Shown in pieces: positions 6,787 to 9,657 of a stretch of 9,657 nucleotides of DNA. The DNA comes from an uncultured Lachnospiraceae bacterium (GTDB lineage: Bacteria; Bacillota_A; Clostridia; Lachnospirales; Lachnospiraceae). Location: positions 1 through 9,657 of the forward strand of contig CATLIP010000088.1 of NCBI GenBank assembly GCA_949957035.1, written 5' to 3'. A program made the translations under genes and the position numbers. Below the pieces are notes generated by a model. That model ran no database searches and was not told the origin of the DNA. It saw nothing but the letters and a program-made list of their open reading frames with translations. Every line of letters starts with the position of its first letter. The stretch's first letter is position 1.

Positions 6787-6895
6787 ATGGAAGCCCCATT
6801 CTACATATATGCAGGTAGTCTGGCTTCGGGCATAGCCCACACAGTGACCCCATCGCTCAGGATTCCCACCTGATTCCCGCTGCAAATATGCGTAG
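6787..6895 (-). ncRNA. Cobalamin riboswitch, compact form with likely L5-L13 kissing loop
   Basis: Read on the minus strand, the segment holds the conserved cobalamin core in order: GGGAA (near 6877), GGTG-x-x-AATCC (near 6870-6860), AGC, CACTGT (near 6846-6841) and GAAGCCAG-x-x-TACCTGC (6827-6811). A closing helix pairs the CTAC...GCAG strand at 6895-6880 with CTGC...GTAG at 6814-6801. The aptamer is only about 95 bases and lacks the large side domain of long AdoCbl riboswitches, so it looks more like the compact Cbl-II class. A small hairpin (6796-6799 with 6787-6790) follows, whose GGGC could kiss the GCCC at 6831-6828. It controls the DUF4430 and S-component genes through the terminator at 6711-6745. 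The riboswitch call is firm; the subclass is inferred. Confidence 0.87.
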
Positions 6896-6959
6896 TTTTT
6901 CTATATAAGCACAATGATATGCATAAGGACTGCCTGTCATCCGGCAAATCCTGTTACAG

Positions 6960-6988
6960 ATAATACTATAAAATCTTATAATATTCAA
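6960..6988 (-). promoter_or_regulatory. Promoter of the cobalamin-riboswitch operon
   Basis: On the minus strand TTGAAT (6988-6983) is followed after exactly 17 bases by TATTAT (6965-6960). These match the sigma-A consensus in four and five of six positions. Transcription would start near 6953, about 58 bases before the aptamer, in the short gap after the MATE stop codon. It makes the B12 operon independent of the MATE gene. Confidence 0.65.
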
Positions 6989-7015
6989 GTTATTTTTTTC
7001 TATGGCTTTGGCAGT

Positions 7016-8344
7016 CTACAGAGCCTCGTGCTTTCGGTAAATCAGGTACGACAGGCCTGCCGAAACGAATTCTGTGAAGCAGAAAGCATACCAGACGCCG
7101 TCTGCGCCCAAGAACCGGCTGAAAAGATATGCGGCGGGCATGATGATCGCTACGTACCGAAGCAGCGAGATGTACAGGGACGGGGTTCCTTTCCCCAATC
7201 CTTCTAAAGCCCCGGAGCAGGTAACGGAGACTGCCGAGACGACGAAGCCAAGGCTGATAATGTGGAGCGCCTTTACGCCGATTTGGATGGTCTGGGCATT
7301 TGCGGTAAACAGGCCGATCAGCTTGGCTGGAATCAGCCAGGAAAGAATCGTGCCGATGCACATGACGCCCATGGTGAGGGCAAGTGTCGTGCGGAAAATC
7401 TTTTGGACGCGCTCTTTTTCTCCTGCGCCGTAATTGTAGCCCATTAAGGGGCGGATGCCTTGGATGATTCCATTTGCCGTCAGATAGATGAAGGTCTGCA
7501 GTTTATAGTAGACGCCAAGCACAAGCACGTATGTCCCGGAAAATGCGGCAAGGATTCCGTTCAGGACTGAAATCAGCAGGGAGGGGAGGGCAAGGCTCAG
7601 GGTTGCGGAGAGCCCGACGGAGTATAATTTCATTGCGACGTTTTTTTCGGGCCTTAGGTATTGGCGTTTTATCTTTACGGGGATAGGGTCTGTCTTGCAG
7701 AAAATCAGGTACGCAAGCAGTGTAAGTAACTGCCCGATTCCGGTCGCATATGCCGCTCCGGCGATTCCCATTGCGGGGAAGAAACCGATTCCGAATATCA
7801 TCAGCGGATCCAGGATGATATTGGCGATAAAACCGCACATCATGCAGAACATGGACACCTTCATCTTTCCCACCGCCTGAAAGAGTTTTTCATATACCAA
7901 CGTTAAGGCGATTACCGGGGAGAATAGGAATGCCCGGTTGGAATAGCTAAGGGCCATCTTGACGACTGTTTCATCGGAGGAAAACATCCGAAGGAAGGGA
8001 CGCATGATGGCAATACATAAGATGGACAGGACGATTCCATGAAGCAGGTTCAGGAACCATCCCTGCGAGGCGGATTTGTCTGCGCAAGTCTGGTCGCCTG
8101 CGCCGAGAAAATATGCCACGCTCGCGTTGATGCCGATTGCGAAACCGATTGCGATTGCATTAATCATGTTCTGGATAGGGAAGACCAGGGCAAGGGCAGT
8201 CATGGCGTCCTCGCTTAGTTTTGCCACAAAGTAGCTGTCCACGATGTTGTACAGGGAATTGACTGCCATGGAAATGACCATGGGCAGGGACATGGACAGG
8301 ACAAGGGGCAGGATTTTCTTTTCTTTCATAAATGTTTGTTCCAT
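7016..8344 (-). CDS. MATE family efflux transporter
   Basis: This 442-residue multidrug and toxin extrusion pump fits the family in length and has the usual 12-helix hydrophobic pattern. Such pumps are inner-membrane antiporters that expel cationic drugs or metabolites using Na+ or H+. The first half shows P-M-V-I-S-M-A-V-N-S-L-Y-N-I-V-D (21-36) and A-L-A-L-V-F-P-I-Q (50-58), typical of the DinF/MepA-like branch. The second half shows G-I-I-Q-G-I-R-P-L-M-G-Y-N-Y-G-A-G, the repeated MATE signature with the conserved Y-N-Y-G-A. The start is the ATG at 8344, because GGAGGT lies seven bases upstream; an in-frame GTG at 8380 would put the terminator hairpin inside the gene. Expression is probably set by the leader terminator at 8370-8408. 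The substrate is unknown. Confidence 0.95.
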   Translation of the reverse strand: MEQTFMKEKKILPLVLSMSLPMVISMAVNSLYNIVDSYFVAKLSEDAMTALALVFPIQNMINAIAIGFAIGINASVAYFLGAGDQTCADKSASQGWFLNLLHGIVLSILCIAIMRPFLRMFSSDETVVKMALSYSNRAFLFSPVIALTLVYEKLFQAVGKMKVSMFCMMCGFIANIILDPLMIFGIGFFPAMGIAGAAYATGIGQLLTLLAYLIFCKTDPIPVKIKRQYLRPEKNVAMKLYSVGLSATLSLALPSLLISVLNGILAAFSGTYVLVLGVYYKLQTFIYLTANGIIQGIRPLMGYNYGAGEKERVQKIFRTTLALTMGVMCIGTILSWLIPAKLIGLFTANAQTIQIGVKALHIISLGFVVSAVSVTCSGALEGLGKGTPSLYISLLRYVAIIMPAAYLFSRFLGADGVWYAFCFTEFVSAGLSYLIYRKHEAL

Positions 8345-8351
8345 AACTTTT

Positions 8352-8357
8352 ACCTCC
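8352..8357 (-). promoter_or_regulatory. Ribosome binding site of the MATE gene
   Basis: It reads GGAGGT on the minus strand, seven bases before the ATG at 8344. It sets the start and overlaps an unused in-frame ATG just upstream. Confidence 0.8.
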
Positions 8358-8369
8358 ATTTCAACACAT

Positions 8370-8408
8370 AAAAACGCCACACAAGAACTTTATAGTCTTT
8401 GTGTGGCG
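8370..8408 (-). terminator. Intrinsic terminator in the MATE leader (probable attenuator)
   Basis: On the minus strand a perfect 10-bp G+C-rich stem, CGCCACACAA (8408-8399 order, read with its partner at 8384-8375), closes a 14-base loop and is followed by five Ts at 8374-8370. It ends only 12 bases before the ribosome binding site. No minus-strand gene precedes it in the window, so it most likely regulates the MATE gene rather than ending another transcript. The controlling signal is not visible. I see no recognised riboswitch and no convincing leader peptide. Confidence 0.75.
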
Positions 8409-8455
8409 AAAAAAGATCTCTCTTGAAAAATCCACTCCCGTTTGGGTTTGGTATT

Positions 8456-8484
8456 AGTATGTCATATGGGGGAGGGAATGTCAA
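8456..8484 (-). promoter_or_regulatory. Promoter of the MATE gene
   Basis: On the minus strand a perfect TTGACA (8484-8479) is followed after 17 bases by CATACT (8461-8456), four of six to the -10 consensus. Transcription would begin near 8449, giving a leader of about 105 bases that includes the terminator hairpin. Confidence 0.6.
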
Positions 8485-8509
8485 TCCCTTATTTTTGGGG
8501 TTTAGCAAG

Positions 8510-8695
8510 ATTCTGTCTTTTGGAGCATCTATCAGCATCAACCGAATGATATTATATGCTGTTTTCAGCGATTTGACCGCTAGGCTCGTTTTATCTGCGC
8601 TGCTGGGAGTAAACGGTGTTTGGCTGGCTGCGCCGGCAGCAGAGCTTATGGCATTTGCCCTGTCTTCGAGAAGCAGAGGATCTGCGTATAAATGA
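8510..8695 (+). pseudogene. Remnant of a MATE transporter C-terminus
   Basis: An open frame ending at the TGA at 8693-8695 encodes I-N-R-M-I-L-Y-A-V, then L-L-G-V-N-G-V-W-L-A-A-P-A-A-E-L-M-A-F-A-L. That second stretch closely resembles the last helices of MATE pumps; the intact pump nearby has F-L-G-A-D-G-V-W-Y-A-F at the matching place. About 380 upstream residues are missing, and the sequence before about 8500 is the promoter region of the divergent MATE gene. No ribosome binding site or full-length frame supports a working protein. The most likely origin is decay of a second MATE gene that once preceded the tocopherol-cyclase-like gene. The upstream boundary is approximate. Confidence 0.55.
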
Positions 8696-8730
8696 AAGCC
8701 ATTTGTGGAAAAATAAAAGTATCTTTCTAT

Positions 8731-8736
8731 GGAGGG
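8731..8736 (+). promoter_or_regulatory. Ribosome binding site of the tocopherol-cyclase-like gene
   Basis: GGAGGG lies eight bases before the ATG at 8745 and decides that start. The frame is open further upstream but has no comparable site and no family similarity there. Confidence 0.8.
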
Positions 8737-8744
8737 CAGAAGAT

Positions 8745-9590
8745 ATGCGCAATTATTTTTATGGCTGGTATTTTAAATGCCAGTCGGAAACCCAGACCTT
8801 GTCAATCATCCCTGCGGTTCATAGGTCAGGTCAAAAGAAATCTTGTTCCATTCAGGTCATTACGGAGAATCAGGCGTGGAACGTTGATTATCCTGCTGCC
8901 GCATTCCACCGGACAGGAAAGGATATTTGGATCGGAAAGAGCCGGTTTGGAGAGAGGGGGATTCTTCTGGCAGTACATACGCCGGAGCTGGATATAAGCG
9001 GAGAATTGAGGTTTGGCCCCCTTTTTCCTTTGAAATATGACATCATGGGGCCGTTTTCTATATTTCCTTTTCTGGAATGCCGGCATAGTGTGCGGAGTAT
9101 GCGGCATTTGGTCTATGGAAGGATGAAGGTGAACGGGCAGAGATATTTGTTTCAGAATGCAGTGGGATACTGGGAAGGAGACGAAGGACATTCTTTTCCC
9201 AGGGAATATGCGTGGACGCAATGCAGCTTTCCGGGAGGGTCGCTTGTGCTGGCTGTGGCAGATGTCCCGGTTGCCGGCTTTCATTTTCGGGGCGTCATTG
9301 GTGTTGTGCTATGGAAGGGCAGAGAATATCGTCTGGCAACTTATCTGGGGGCAAAAGCAGTGCAGGTTCGGGACGGGAGACTTCGGATTGTGCAGGGGAA
9401 TCTGGAATTAGAAGTCAGGCTGTTGGAAAAGGTCAGAAGCCCTCTGAATGCTCCGGCTAACGGGGATATGGTAAGGACGATTCATGAAAATGCGGCCTGC
9501 CGGGCATTTTACAGATTCCGAAAAGGAGAATGCCCTATCTTTTCTTTTACGACGGACAGGGCTTCTTTTGAATATGAATTATTGGAGTAA
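8745..9590 (+). CDS. Tocopherol cyclase-like protein
   Basis: This 281-residue soluble protein shows no signal peptide or membrane helix. It resembles the tocopherol cyclase family (plant VTE1; lipocalin-like two-barrel fold). Marks are the N-terminal F-Y-G-W-Y-F-K (5-11), a central Y-D-I-M-G-P-F (98-104) with C-R-H-S-V (112-116), and G-Y-W-E-G-D-E-G-H-S-F-P-R-E-Y-A-W-T-Q (141-159), which mirrors the family's G-Y-x-E-K-x-W-G-x-x-F-P-x-x-W-x-W-x-Q block. Plant VTE1 cyclises phytyl quinols to tocopherols. Members in fermentative Firmicutes have no known substrate, and no quinone or tocopherol genes are visible here. The Glu and Asp in place of the usual Lys-Asn may mean a different reaction. 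The gene stands alone on the plus strand, 50 bases after a MATE remnant and divergent from an intact MATE gene. No clear promoter was found. Confidence 0.85.
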   Translation: MRNYFYGWYFKCQSETQTLSIIPAVHRSGQKKSCSIQVITENQAWNVDYPAAAFHRTGKDIWIGKSRFGERGILLAVHTPELDISGELRFGPLFPLKYDIMGPFSIFPFLECRHSVRSMRHLVYGRMKVNGQRYLFQNAVGYWEGDEGHSFPREYAWTQCSFPGGSLVLAVADVPVAGFHFRGVIGVVLWKGREYRLATYLGAKAVQVRDGRLRIVQGNLELEVRLLEKVRSPLNAPANGDMVRTIHENAACRAFYRFRKGECPIFSFTTDRASFEYELLE

Positions 9591-9591
9591 C

Positions 9592-9615
9592 AGGAGCGGG
9601 GCCCCTCCTTTATTT
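9592..9615 (+). terminator. Probable terminator after the tocopherol-cyclase-like gene
   Basis: AGGAG (9592-9596) pairs with CTCCT (9605-9609), with two further G-C pairs inside after a bulged C, and TTTATTT follows. It begins two bases after the stop codon. The short loop and broken T-run make it a moderate rather than strong match. Confidence 0.5.
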
Positions 9616-9657
9616 GATGCTCAAATCATACCACACTGCTTTTTATCAGGCTTTTCA
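9616..9657. other. Gene-free end of the window
   Basis: I see no gene, repeat or RNA in these bases beyond the preceding terminator. A neighbouring gene may begin outside the window. Confidence 0.5.

Noticed and set aside
6659..6853. An N-terminal extension of the DUF4430 protein by 65 residues
   Set aside because: It would run through the riboswitch and its terminator, has no ribosome binding site, and does not resemble the family. The ATG at 6658 has a good site.
6926..6952. An imperfect hairpin at the start of the riboswitch leader, possibly a MATE terminator
   Set aside because: It has mismatches and no T-run. It may be part of the leader fold, but nothing supports a separate call.
8345..8380. 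A longer MATE start at GTG 8380
   Set aside because: There is no ribosome binding site, and the start would lie in the terminator stem. GGAGGT fits the ATG at 8344.
8371..8414. A terminator acting on the plus strand
   Set aside because: On the plus strand the stem is followed by As, not Ts. The T-run is on the minus strand only.
8616..8744. An upstream extension of the tocopherol-cyclase-like protein by 43 residues
   Set aside because: The extra residues overlap the MATE remnant in another frame and show no family similarity. GGAGGG precedes the ATG at 8745.

Overview
The window looks like chromosome of a low-to-medium G+C Firmicute, most likely a gut Lachnospiraceae-type Clostridium relative. 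This rests on AG-rich Shine-Dalgarno sites, a histidine kinase/FtsX-type ABC cassette, a cobalamin-riboswitch ECF transporter operon, a MATE pump and a tocopherol-cyclase-like protein. That is recognition of gene style, not a database match. No rRNA, tRNA, CRISPR array, insertion sequence or phage gene was seen.

Plus strand, 1-4539: a sensing and export cassette. The tail of an OmpR-type response regulator overlaps the start of its histidine kinase (73-1293). A 103-base gap follows, holding a 14-bp palindrome and a perfect -10 box. Then come an ABC ATPase (1397-2080) and, overlapping it by one base, an 8-TM FtsX/MacB-type permease (2080-4539). The kinase probably senses an envelope stress such as an antimicrobial peptide, and the regulator probably switches on the ABC pair through the palindrome.

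Minus strand, 8344 down to 4542: four genes converge on the cassette, with only two bases between the last stop codons. In transcription order they are a MATE efflux pump (8344-7016) whose leader carries an intrinsic terminator; a promoter and compact cobalamin riboswitch with its own terminator; a membrane-anchored DUF4430 (transcobalamin C-terminal-like) protein (6658-6245); a small ECF-transporter S component (6218-5685); and a cupin-AraC regulator (5618-4542). The riboswitch, DUF4430 protein and S component form a likely vitamin B12/corrinoid uptake unit. It would use energising EcfA/A'/T subunits encoded elsewhere.

Plus strand, 8500-9610: a short remnant resembling the C-terminus of a MATE pump, then an intact tocopherol-cyclase-like gene (8745-9590) and a probable terminator. 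The last 48 bases hold no gene that I can see.

The most interesting parts are the B12 riboswitch-DUF4430-S component unit, the attenuator-like leader of the MATE gene, the palindrome that replaces a -35 box before the ABC genes, and the tocopherol-cyclase homologue in a probable anaerobe.
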